A DNA stretch of 19,293 nucleotides from CAXPZW01 sp964221845. GTDB lineage: Bacteria; Bacteroidota; Bacteroidia; Flavobacteriales_D; Sanyastnellaceae. The notes under the pieces are model-generated. The model worked only from the letters and a program-made list of their open reading frames with translations. It was not told the origin of the DNA and searched no databases. Positions 6,650 through 13,961 of the stretch are shown piece after piece. Within the stretch, counting starts at the first letter, position 1; each line of letters begins with the position of its first letter. Location: positions 1 through 19,293 of the forward strand of contig CAXPZW010000047.1 of the NCBI GenBank assembly GCA_964221845.1. The letters are read 5' to 3'. The translations under genes and the position numbers were made by a program.

Positions 6650-6890
6650 GTCGTCCTTGGCCTTTTAGAGCCGTGTATACGCGTTTATACCCGTTTGTAA
6701 ACGGGTAACTCCCGGCTAAATCGAAGGATGCGCCTCAACTTTGAATTGGGGGCGGCAGCGTCCCCCATGGTGGGGGCCACGCGCGCGCAATGCAGGGCGC
6801 AATCATGGCACCCACATCACAATTGCCAAACGAACAAAATTCCCCTGCAATCACTTCCTCCAATACCCCTTGCATCCCACCGTTCACCCG
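6650..6890. other. Intergenic region with hairpins between the ATL gene and mrp
   Basis: About 240 bases without a convincing gene. It holds a small inverted repeat GTATA/TATAC (6675-6690), the long palindrome at 6688-6707, and CCCCCA/TGGGGG with a three-base loop (6762-6776). A CAACTTTG at 6735-6742 resembles the -7 element at 7 of 8 positions, giving a possible second, upstream mrp promoter. None of the hairpins is followed by a T-run. Confidence 0.5.
6688..6707. repeat. 20-base palindrome, possible operator or terminator stem
   Basis: TACCCGTTT and AAACGGGTA are perfect 9-base inverted arms around a central GT. No T-run follows on either strand, which favours a protein-binding site or an RNA stem over a classical terminator. 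Confidence 0.55.
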
Positions 6891-6898
6891 TAAATTTG
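6870..6898 (+). promoter_or_regulatory. Complete Bacteroidota promoter for mrp (TTG-N18-TAAATTTG)
   Basis: TTG at 6870-6872 and TAAATTTG at 6891-6898 are separated by 18 bases, as expected for the Bacteroidota housekeeping sigma factor. Only four bases (CACC) separate the -7 element from the ATG at 6903, so the mrp mRNA should be leaderless. Confidence 0.75.
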
Positions 6899-6902
6899 CA
6901 CC

Positions 6903-8012
6903 ATGTCAGCACTCACCGAAGCGGCCGTACGCGAAGCCCTGAGCACCGTCATCGAGCCGGACCTCAAAAAAGACATCATTGCCCTCAACTTGGTGCAGAA
7001 CCTCCAGGTTTCTGAAGGTAAGGTGTCGCTGCAAGTCCAGACTTCTAACCCGGCCTTGCACGGACGCAAGCGCATGGAAGAGGCTGTGATCTTCGCCATC
7101 GAGCGGGCCTTTGGCAAAGAGGTAGAGGTGGACGTAGAGGCTGTTCCCATCGAAGGTGGTGGTTCCACGCCCGAGACGCGCCGCGTGCTGCCCGGGGTGA
7201 AGAACATCATTGCTGTGGCTTCTGGCAAAGGAGGCGTTGGCAAGAGCACGGTCGCCAGCAACCTGGCCGTTGGCCTTGCCCTGCGTGGACACAAGGTGGG
7301 GTTTGTGGACGCAGACATCTACGGACCTAGCGCACCCACCATGTTTGACATGGTCTACGAAAAGCCGGGTGTTGAGGAGGTAGGCGGCAAGCAATTGCTC
7401 CAACCTCTTGAGAACTATGGGGTGAAAGTCCTGTCCATTGGCTTCTTTACCGAAGGTGATCAAGCCATGGTTTGGCGCGGACCGATGGCCACCAAGGCGC
7501 TCAACCAGCTGTTCAACGATGCCCAATGGGGGGACCTGGATTACATGATCCTGGACCTGCCTCCGGGCACGGGAGATGTGCACTTGAGCATTGTGCAGCA
7601 AGTGCCGTTGACCGGAGCCATTGTGGTCTCAACCCCGCAAGAAGTGGCGCTGGCCGATGCCCGTCGTGGCGTGCACATGTTTCAATTGCCTTCCATCAAT
7701 GTGCCGGTACTCGGACTGGTGGAAAACATGGCCTGGTTCACGCCAGAAGAGTTGCCAGACAACAAGTATTACATCTTTGGGCGAGAGGGCGTAACCAAGC
7801 TCGCCGAGCACATGGGTGTGCCGTTGTTGGCACAAATTCCGTTGGTCCAAAGCATCCGCGAAGCGGGAGACGTCGGAAGACCGGCGATCCTACAGCCAGA
7901 CACCCCGGTATCACGGGCGCTCCGCGATTTAATCGCTAACTTTGAAACGCAAGTGGCAGAACGCAACAAAGACCTGCCACCCACCGAACAGGTTCCCGTC
8001 AGCAACTGCTAA
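6903..8012 (+). CDS. mrp: Mrp/ApbC/Nbp35-family Fe-S cluster carrier P-loop ATPase
   Basis: A 369-residue protein with an N-terminal MIP18/DUF59 domain (about 1-85) and a ParA/MinD-like ATPase domain. The deviant Walker A GKGGVGKST is at 108-116, and further motifs are VDADIYGPSAPTMF and LDLPPGTGDVHLSI. The family binds and transfers [4Fe-4S] clusters to apoproteins in the cytoplasm. The CxxC that holds the bridging cluster in ApbC and Nbp35 is absent: the segment after VENMAWF reads TPEELPDNKYYIFG. A Cys is the last residue. The NifU-domain gene starts one base after its stop, which fits a scaffold-carrier pair. The start is fixed by the promoter and the family N-terminus. Confidence 0.93.
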   Translation: MSALTEAAVREALSTVIEPDLKKDIIALNLVQNLQVSEGKVSLQVQTSNPALHGRKRMEEAVIFAIERAFGKEVEVDVEAVPIEGGGSTPETRRVLPGVKNIIAVASGKGGVGKSTVASNLAVGLALRGHKVGFVDADIYGPSAPTMFDMVYEKPGVEEVGGKQLLQPLENYGVKVLSIGFFTEGDQAMVWRGPMATKALNQLFNDAQWGDLDYMILDLPPGTGDVHLSIVQQVPLTGAIVVSTPQEVALADARRGVHMFQLPSINVPVLGLVENMAWFTPEELPDNKYYIFGREGVTKLAEHMGVPLLAQIPLVQSIREAGDVGRPAILQPDTPVSRALRDLIANFETQVAERNKDLPPTEQVPVSNC

Positions 8013-8013
8013 C

Positions 8014-8268
8014 ATGACCCAAGAAGCCAAAACAGATCTGCTCCAACGCGTGACCGAGTCCCTCGAAGGCATTCGCCCGTTCCTCAACAACGACGGCGGA
8101 GACATCTCGGTGGTGGACATTACCGACGATCACAAGGTGCTGGTGGAACTGCACGGTGCATGCGTGTCCTGCAACATGTCCGCCATGACCATGAAGGCTG
8201 GGGTAGAAGGCGCCATCAAGAGCGCTGTGCCGGAGATTACGGCGGTTGAGGCGATCAATCTCCAGTAG
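8014..8268 (+). CDS. NifU C-terminal-domain (Nfu) Fe-S scaffold protein
   Basis: An 84-residue protein that is a single Nfu domain. It has LEGIRPFLNNDGGDISVVDI (17-36) and GACVSCNMSAMTMKAGVE (48-65), with Cys50 and Cys53 as the CxxC that holds a cluster at the dimer interface. It assembles or stores [4Fe-4S] clusters and hands them on. No A-type or Rieske-like extra domain is present, so it is shorter than NfuA of Escherichia coli. One base separates it from mrp, so the two form one operon, which ends at the terminator 21 bases downstream. Confidence 0.93.
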   Translation: MTQEAKTDLLQRVTESLEGIRPFLNNDGGDISVVDITDDHKVLVELHGACVSCNMSAMTMKAGVEGAIKSAVPEITAVEAINLQ

Positions 8269-8289
8269 CATCCAACATCACCACATAGA

Positions 8290-8313
8290 AAAGGCGCCCT
8301 TTCGAGCGCCTTT
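8290..8313. terminator. Bidirectional terminator between nfu and sucB
   Basis: AAAGGCGC (8290-8297) and GCGCCTTT (8306-8313) form an 8-base stem with an 8-base loop. The plus strand continues TGTTGTTTTC and the minus strand continues TCTATGTGG after TTTT from the A-rich arm. It lies 21 bases after the nfu stop and 23 bases from the sucB stop, so it serves both converging transcripts. Confidence 0.85.
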
Positions 8314-8336
8314 GTTGTTTTCGTTTGGTGTTGAGC

Positions 8337-9590
8337 TTACAGCCCCAACAGCACCTCCTCAGGAGACTTGCCGCCGAAGATCATGCGCTCGGGGTTCTCG
8401 AGCATTTCTTTGACCTTGTAGAGGAAGCTTACCGATTCCTTGCCGTCGATGATGCGGTGGTCGTAGCTGAGGGCGACGTACATCACCGGGCGAATCACCA
8501 CTTCACCGTTTTCAGCGATGGGGCGTTCCACGATGTTGTGCATGCCCAAGATGGCGCTCTGCGGTGGGTTGATGATCGGGGTCGAAAGCATCGATCCGAA
8601 TACGCCGCCGTTGGTGATGGTGAAGGTGCCACCGGTCATTTCATCTACGCTGATTTTGCCGTCGCGGGCCTTGATGGCCAGGCGCTTGATTTCGGCTTCG
8701 ATTTCTGCCAGACTCATTTGCTCGGCATTGCGCACTACGGGTACCATCAGGCCTTTGGGTGAGCTCACCGCGATGCCGATGTCTGCGTAATCGTGCAGCA
8801 GCATTTCCTTGCCGTCAATTTGAGCGTTGACCGCAGGGTAGAGGTTCAGTGCTTCGGTACATGCCTTGGTGAAGAAGCTCATGAAGCCCAAGCCCACGCC
8901 GTGGGTTTCCTTGAAGACCTCTTTGTACTTCTTGCGCATGTCCATGATGGGCTTCATGTTCACCTCGTTGAAGGTGGTGAGCATGGCCGTTTCGTTTTTG
9001 ACGCCCACCAGGCGCTCGGCCACTTTGCGGCGGAGCATGGACATCTTCTCGCGGCGGGTGTCGCGGGTGCCGCCCCAGCCTTGTGCTGCTTCTGCAGAGA
9101 AGCCGCCGGCCATGGCGTTCAGGACATCTTGCTTGGTGATGCGACCGTTGGCACCGGTGCCTTGCACGCGGCCGGCAGCTACGCCGTTTTCAGCCATGAT
9201 TTTTTTGGCCACGGGGGTGGCGTGCACGTTTGCGGCGGTTGCAGGTGCAGCGGCAGCTTTGGGTGCTTCTGCCTTAGGTGCTTCCGGAGCGGGAGCGGGG
9301 GCAGGGGCAGCCGCCTCAGCAGTAGGTGCAGCGGCACCGGCAGGACGCTCGGCGTCGGTATCGATGTGGCACACCACGTCGCCCACGGCAACGGTATCGC
9401 CTTCCTCGGCTTTGAGGGTGATGATGCCGGCTTCTTCTGCGGGCAGTTCGAGGGTGGCTTTGTCGGAATCCACCTCAGCGATGGCTTGGTCTTTTTCGAC
9501 CCAGTCGCCGTCTTCCACCAGCCAGGTGGCGATTTCTACCTCTGAGATCGATTCGCCCGGGCTGGGCACTTTCATTTCAAGAACGGGCAT
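8337..9590 (-). CDS. sucB: 2-oxoglutarate dehydrogenase E2, dihydrolipoyl succinyltransferase
   Basis: A 417-residue E2 subunit that transfers the succinyl group from lipoamide to CoA in the TCA cycle. Domain order is a lipoyl domain (1-78) with the lipoylated Lys44 in VDSDKATLE, an Ala/Pro/Glu-rich linker (about 83-115), a peripheral subunit-binding domain (about 120-160, ATPVAKKIMAENG), and the catalytic core with SYDHRIIDGK, placing His378 and Asp382 at the active site. Length is close to that of Escherichia coli SucB. It starts 17 bases after the sucA stop, with no Shine-Dalgarno sequence, and shares its mRNA. The third subunit (E3, lipoamide dehydrogenase) is not in the window. Specificity for succinyl is supported by the sucA neighbour. 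Confidence 0.96.
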   Translation of the reverse strand: MPVLEMKVPSPGESISEVEIATWLVEDGDWVEKDQAIAEVDSDKATLELPAEEAGIITLKAEEGDTVAVGDVVCHIDTDAERPAGAAAPTAEAAAPAPAPAPEAPKAEAPKAAAAPATAANVHATPVAKKIMAENGVAAGRVQGTGANGRITKQDVLNAMAGGFSAEAAQGWGGTRDTRREKMSMLRRKVAERLVGVKNETAMLTTFNEVNMKPIMDMRKKYKEVFKETHGVGLGFMSFFTKACTEALNLYPAVNAQIDGKEMLLHDYADIGIAVSSPKGLMVPVVRNAEQMSLAEIEAEIKRLAIKARDGKISVDEMTGGTFTITNGGVFGSMLSTPIINPPQSAILGMHNIVERPIAENGEVVIRPVMYVALSYDHRIIDGKESVSFLYKVKEMLENPERMIFGGKSPEEVLLGL

Positions 9591-9607
9591 GTCTTGGGGT
9601 TGGGCGG

Positions 9608-12343
9608 TTATGCGTTGGCCTTCGCAAAGGCAAACAGTTGGTCCAAAATAGCTTGTTGTCGTGACTCGTGGATGCGCGGGCTACCGGCAGCGGGTGAGCC
9701 GCTGGCTTCTCGGGCAATCACCGCAGGGCGGATGTCCGAGTCGTACAGGGTGTCCAGCACATAGCTCCAGGCACCCATGTTGCGGGGTTCTTCCTGCACC
9801 CAAATCACCTTGGCGTCGGGCATGGCTTCGGCCACCAGGGCGTGGATTTGATCAGCAGGGAAGGGGTAGAGTTGCTCCACACGCACCAGTGCAATGTTGT
9901 CTGCACCTCCGATATTCTCGCGCTGCTCCAGCAGGTCGTAGTACACCTTTCCGCTGCAGAGAGCAATGGTGTCTACCTCCTTCATGTTCACCTCGGTGTC
10001 GCGCAGGACTTCTTGGAAACGGCCCGATGCCATTTCTGAAATCGAAGACACGGCCTTGGGGTAACGCAGCAGCTTCTTGGGGGTGAAGACCACCAATGGC
10101 TTGCGGAAAGGACGGTGAAGTTGGCGGCGCAACAAGTGGAAGTAGTTGGCCGGGGTGGTGCAGTTGCACACCTGCATGTTCAGCTCAGCGCAGAGCTGCA
10201 GGTAGCGTTCCATACGTCCGCTCGAGTGCTCCGATCCCATGCCTTCGTAGCCGTGGGGCAGGAGCAGAACCAATCCGTTTTGCGTGCGCCACTTGTCTTC
10301 GGCCGCGCTGATGAATTGGTCAATGATGATTTGGGCGCCGTTGTTGAAGTCCCCGAATTGCGCTTCCCAGATGGTCAGGCCGTTCGGATTGCCAAAGGCG
10401 TAGCCGTAATCGAAGCCCATCACCCCGTACTCGCTGAGCAGGGAGTTGTAGATGTGGTACTTCGCTTGCTTGTCGCTCAAGTGGTTGAGCGGGATGTATT
10501 CTTCTTCGGCCTCCTCGGTTTTCACCACGGCGTGGCGGTGCGAGAAGGTGCCGCGCTCCACATCCTGGCCGCTGAGGCGGATGGGATGGCCTTCGTCCAA
10601 GAGGGAGGCATAGGCGAGCATTTCACCCATGCCCCAGTCGAGCTTGTCGTTCTCGATCATCGACAGGCGGTCGCCAAAGAGCTTGGCCACCTTGCGGAAG
10701 AACTTCTTGTCTTCAGGAAGGGTACTCATGGCTTTGCCCAGTTCGGTGAGGCGGCCGGCGTCGTACCCGGTTTCGGGCGATTGCTTGAAGTCGTCAGCTT
10801 CGGCCACGCGTTGGTCTTGCCAGTAGTCGGCCATAAAGTCTTCCACCAGGGCCTTGTCCATCTCCTTGGAAGCGTTGAATTCAGCGTTGAGCTTTTCTTC
10901 GAGTTCTGCTTTGATGGAAGCGCCGTGTGCGGCATCCACCACTCCTTTCTCCATGAGCTCGTTCAAGTAGATGTCGCGCAGCGTAGGATGCTTGGCGATG
11001 GCCTTGTAGAGCTTGGGCTGGGTGAACTTGGGCTCGTCGCCTTCGTTGTGGCCGTACTTGCGGTACCCGAGCAGGTCGATGAACACGTCGCGTCCAAATT
11101 CCTGGCGGTAGGCCAGTGCAATGCGCACGGTTTGTACCACGGCCTCTACATCATCCGCATTCACGTGAAATACGGGGCAGAGGGTGGTCTTGGCGACATC
11201 GGTGCAGTAGGTGCTCGAACGCCCGTCCAAGTAGTTGGTGGTGAAGCCCACCTGGTTGTTGACCACAATGTGAATCGTACCACCCGTGCGGTAGCCGTCC
11301 AGTTGGGCCATTTGTACGATCTCATACATGATGCCTTGGCCCGAGATGGCCGCGTCACCGTGGATGAGGATGGGGATGATTTCTTTTTCGTTGTCCAGGT
11401 GCAGGTCAATCTTGCTGCGCGAGAGGCCTTCCACCACTGGATTCACAGCTTCGAGGTGAGAAGGGTTCGGGCAGAGGGTCAGGTTGACTTCCGCGCCTGA
11501 ATCGGCTTTGACGGTTTTGGTGTAGCCCAAGTGGTACTTTACGTCGCCGTCGAAGGTGCCTTCGTCGTCGTACTCCTTGCCTTCAAACTCGCTGAAGATC
11601 TCGCGGTACGGCTTGCCGAAGATGTGCGCCAGGGTGTTGAGGCGTCCGCGGTGGGCCATGCCCAAGACCACTTCTTTCACCCCGCCTTTCACGCCTTCTT
11701 CGATGATGGCATCAATGGCCGGGATGACTGCCTCGCCGCCTTCCACGCTGAAGCGCTTCTGGCCCACGAATTTCTTTTGGAGGAACTGCTCAAAGACCGT
11801 GGCCTGGTTCACCTTGCGCAGAATGTGCTTGCGCTCCTCGGTGCTGAACTGCGCGCGATTCTTGACCTCGATGTGCTTGTGGATCCAGTCCACCCGTTCC
11901 GGGTGGCGGATGTACATGAATTCGATGCCGATGCTTTGGCAGTAGGTCTCGGTCAGGTGATCGATGATTTCCTGGAGGGTGGCGGGACCGATGCCCACTT
12001 CTTCGCCTGCTTGGAAGACAGTACCCAGGTCGCCGGCTTCCAACCCAAAGTTCTCGATGTCGAGGGTGGGGGCGTACTTGCGACGCTCACGTACAGGGTT
12101 GGTTTTGGTGAACAGGTGACCACGGGAACGGTACCCGTCGATCAGCTGGAGCACACGGAATTCCTTGTGCATGTTCTCCGGGACAGCGTCACCAGAGGTG
12201 TAGTCTGCTTTGGAGAATTCAAAGCCCTGGAAGAACAAATTCCAGGAAGGGTCCACCGAATCGGGGTCTTTGCGGTACTGTTGGTACAGCTCCTCGATGG
12301 CGCTGGGGTCAGCATTGCTGAGGAATGAGAGCGCGTCTTTCAC
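9608..12343 (-). CDS. sucA: 2-oxoglutarate dehydrogenase E1 component
   Basis: A 911-residue thiamine-diphosphate enzyme that decarboxylates 2-oxoglutarate and succinylates the E2 lipoyl group; about the family length (933 in Escherichia coli). The N-terminal E2-binding segment is SFLSNADPSAIEELYQQYRK (6-25). The catalytic part has VVLGMAHRGRLNTLAHIFGK with His231, the thiamine/Mg site LIHGDAAISGQG (327-336) to NNQVGFTTN (362-370), and the C-terminal transketolase-like domain near QFGDFNNGAQIIIDQFI. The start codon is GTG at 12343: an in-frame TGA lies nine codons upstream, with no ATG between, and the family N-terminus begins here. The first gene of the sucAB pair, with its own promoter. Confidence 0.96.
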   Translation of the reverse strand: MKDALSFLSNADPSAIEELYQQYRKDPDSVDPSWNLFFQGFEFSKADYTSGDAVPENMHKEFRVLQLIDGYRSRGHLFTKTNPVRERRKYAPTLDIENFGLEAGDLGTVFQAGEEVGIGPATLQEIIDHLTETYCQSIGIEFMYIRHPERVDWIHKHIEVKNRAQFSTEERKHILRKVNQATVFEQFLQKKFVGQKRFSVEGGEAVIPAIDAIIEEGVKGGVKEVVLGMAHRGRLNTLAHIFGKPYREIFSEFEGKEYDDEGTFDGDVKYHLGYTKTVKADSGAEVNLTLCPNPSHLEAVNPVVEGLSRSKIDLHLDNEKEIIPILIHGDAAISGQGIMYEIVQMAQLDGYRTGGTIHIVVNNQVGFTTNYLDGRSSTYCTDVAKTTLCPVFHVNADDVEAVVQTVRIALAYRQEFGRDVFIDLLGYRKYGHNEGDEPKFTQPKLYKAIAKHPTLRDIYLNELMEKGVVDAAHGASIKAELEEKLNAEFNASKEMDKALVEDFMADYWQDQRVAEADDFKQSPETGYDAGRLTELGKAMSTLPEDKKFFRKVAKLFGDRLSMIENDKLDWGMGEMLAYASLLDEGHPIRLSGQDVERGTFSHRHAVVKTEEAEEEYIPLNHLSDKQAKYHIYNSLLSEYGVMGFDYGYAFGNPNGLTIWEAQFGDFNNGAQIIIDQFISAAEDKWRTQNGLVLLLPHGYEGMGSEHSSGRMERYLQLCAELNMQVCNCTTPANYFHLLRRQLHRPFRKPLVVFTPKKLLRYPKAVSSISEMASGRFQEVLRDTEVNMKEVDTIALCSGKVYYDLLEQRENIGGADNIALVRVEQLYPFPADQIHALVAEAMPDAKVIWVQEEPRNMGAWSYVLDTLYDSDIRPAVIAREASGSPAAGSPRIHESRQQAILDQLFAFAKANA

Positions 12344-12371
12344 GGGTTCAGGCTGGTGTAAAATCGATCAA

Positions 12372-12379
12372 CAAAGGTA
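12372..12379 (-). promoter_or_regulatory. Bacteroidota -7 element for sucAB
   Basis: TACCTTTG on the minus strand matches TAnnTTTG and ends 28 bases before the sucA GTG. It lies just past the stop codon of the upstream 131-aa gene, so sucAB can be expressed apart from it. Confidence 0.65.
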
Positions 12380-12383
12380 CTAT

Positions 12384-12779
12384 TTAGACTGACGGGGCAG
12401 GGGGTAAGTCACTTGAAAATCCGCGGCTAAACTCACGGCGCAACCACACCTTGCGCAGCACCCGGTGCCAAACCAGTGCTGCGAGGTGCTGCCAGGCGCT
12501 ATCCTGCTGATGTTCAGTCAATACGGTTTCGAGTTGGGCCGAGTCTACGTCGATCCGATACAAGAGTTGCATCATCCGGGGGCGGTCTTGCCCGACTTTC
12601 CTCAGGATGGCGTTCAACTCAGGCAGCGGGTTTTCAAGGTTTTGCGGCCCTTCCTCTTGGTAAAAACCGAGGTCTTTGTGGAGTTGTTCGAGGGCGGTTG
12701 GACGCAAGTCTGCCCAGCGGTGGTTTGGGCCGTCGGGGTGGGTGAGGAAGTCGGGGTAGTGTGCGGGGAAGTCTTGCAT
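12384..12779 (-). CDS. Uncharacterised 131-residue protein
   Basis: I do not recognise a named family. The protein has no signal peptide or membrane segment and looks soluble and helical. Its first half is acidic and Pro/His-rich (MQDFPAHYPDFLTHPDG), the middle has LDVDSAQ-like amphipathic helices (RMMQLLYRIDVDSAQLETVL), and near the end is a basic stretch WHRVLRKVWLRREFSRGF. Coding status is supported by a proper ATG, a tight fit 40 bases before sucA on the same strand and no competing gene, although antisense frames are also open here. Small proteins of similar layout may occur in other Flavobacteriales, which I cannot verify. Confidence 0.65.
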   Translation of the reverse strand: MQDFPAHYPDFLTHPDGPNHRWADLRPTALEQLHKDLGFYQEEGPQNLENPLPELNAILRKVGQDRPRMMQLLYRIDVDSAQLETVLTEHQQDSAWQHLAALVWHRVLRKVWLRREFSRGFSSDLPPAPSV

Positions 12780-12982
12780 GGCGAGGTCAGTTCAAGCCCA
12801 GGAAAAGTGCTCGGCGCGCGGTTCCCACCCGTGGGACCTCGGCCCCTCGCCCCCGCCTCCACCACACGCCCGCCTTCGATGCGAACGCGAGCAAGCTCCC
12901 GATTCCAGTGCCCGGTTCCAAACCGATGCCGGTTTCACTTGGTGGATGGTGCATATGACTTGGTGAATGCCCTTGACACGAC
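12780..12982. other. GC-rich intergenic region with hairpins and a spaced direct repeat
   Basis: A 203-base gap between the polyprenyl synthetase stop and the 131-aa gene. It holds TCCCAC/GTGGGA with a two-base centre (12823-12836 region), AAACCG-ATGC-CGGTTT (12920-12935), and ACTTGGTG twice at 12937-12944 and 12958-12965, exactly 21 bases apart. No T-run follows the hairpins and no strict TAnnTTTG was found upstream of 12779. I see no convincing gene here. Confidence 0.45.
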
Positions 12983-13951
12983 TCAAGTGGTACGCTGCAT
13001 CAGCCATGCGGCCAACTCGCGCAAACGGGCTTTGCGCCCTTCGTCCACCGAGATGTGATCCAGGTGGTTGAGTGCCTTGGCGTAGTACTCGTCCGATAGC
13101 TGCAGCAGCTCGGTTTGCACCTCCAAGGTGGTCATGACTTCTTTGACCGCTGCCACTTTTTGATCGCCGTTGGTCACCGGTTGACCGATATAGGTGTCGA
13201 GCACGGCACGTTCCGATGAGCCGGCTTTTTCAAAGGCCCGGATGAGCAAGTAGGTCTTTTTATCGCAAAGGATGTCGCCGCCCACTTGCTTGCCAAAATC
13301 CTCGGTGCCAAAGGCGTCCAAGTAATCGTCGCGGAGTTGGAAGGCGAGGCCCATGTCTTGGCCAAACTGGTAGATGCGTCGTTGGTCGGCCTCGGAAGCG
13401 CCGGCGGTGATGGCGCCCATTTGCAGGGCCGCGGCCAACAGTACCGAGGTCTTCAGACGGATCATTTCCAGGTACTCGCCTACGGTCACGTCAGAGCGCT
13501 CTTCAAAGTCCATGTCCATCTGCTGGCCCTCGCACACCTCCAAGGCGGTCTGGTTGAAGAGGGGGAGCAGGGATGCTTGCAGCTCAGGCGGACAGGCCGC
13601 AAATTCCTGGTAGGCCAACACCAGCATGGCGTCTCCGCTGAGGATGGCTTGGTTGGCGTTCCATTTGGTGTGGACGGTTTCCTTGCCCCGGCGCAGCGGC
13701 GCTTCATCCATGATGTCGTCGTGGACCAGGGTGAAGTTGTGGAAGATCTCCACCGCCAAAGCAGGCGGCAGGGCCGGGCTCCAATCGTCTTGAAACAGTT
13801 GGCAGCCGAGCAGCGTAAGGGCCGGGCGCATGCGCTTGCCTCCCAAATCCAGGAAGTAGCGGACAGGGGCGTAAAGTGCGTTGGAGCGTCCCTCAGCGGT
13901 GCGCGAAAATTCCTGCTGGAGGGTTTCCAGCAGCTCAGGCATCCAGTTCAT
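12983..13951 (-). CDS. Short-chain trans-polyprenyl diphosphate synthetase (FPP/GGPP type)
   Basis: A 322-residue class I prenyl synthase that condenses isopentenyl diphosphate with allylic diphosphates. The first Asp-rich motif is DDIMD at 78-82, followed by RRGKETVH; the second is DDYLD at 208-212. GGKRMRPAL (37-45) binds isopentenyl diphosphate. The first motif is of the DDxxD type without the two-residue insert of bacterial FPP synthases, and a bulky Phe73 stands five residues before it, which in known enzymes caps the product at about C20. I infer a geranylgeranyl or farnesyl diphosphate product for quinone, carotenoid or lipid-carrier synthesis. It starts 10 bases after the rfbA stop, so the two are probably co-transcribed. 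Confidence 0.9.
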   Translation of the reverse strand: MNWMPELLETLQQEFSRTAEGRSNALYAPVRYFLDLGGKRMRPALTLLGCQLFQDDWSPALPPALAVEIFHNFTLVHDDIMDEAPLRRGKETVHTKWNANQAILSGDAMLVLAYQEFAACPPELQASLLPLFNQTALEVCEGQQMDMDFEERSDVTVGEYLEMIRLKTSVLLAAALQMGAITAGASEADQRRIYQFGQDMGLAFQLRDDYLDAFGTEDFGKQVGGDILCDKKTYLLIRAFEKAGSSERAVLDTYIGQPVTNGDQKVAAVKEVMTTLEVQTELLQLSDEYYAKALNHLDHISVDEGRKARLRELAAWLMQRTT

Positions 13952-13961
13952 GTGCGTTTTT

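Noticed and set aside
6728..7015. 95-codon plus-strand frame upstream of mrp
   Set aside because: It crosses the mrp promoter and overlaps the start of mrp in another frame; Pro/His/Arg-rich with no recognisable feature.
8793..9651. Two long plus-strand frames (250 and 261 codons) opposite sucB
   Set aside because: Mirror images of the sucB coding sequence, including Ala/Gly/Ser-rich runs opposite the Ala/Pro linker. No independent support.
10115..11500. 461-codon open frame on the plus strand across sucA
   Set aside because: Exactly antisense to the well-conserved sucA gene; its sequence is low-complexity Val/His/Leu/Gly, as expected for the complement of a GC-rich gene. No promoter element precedes it.
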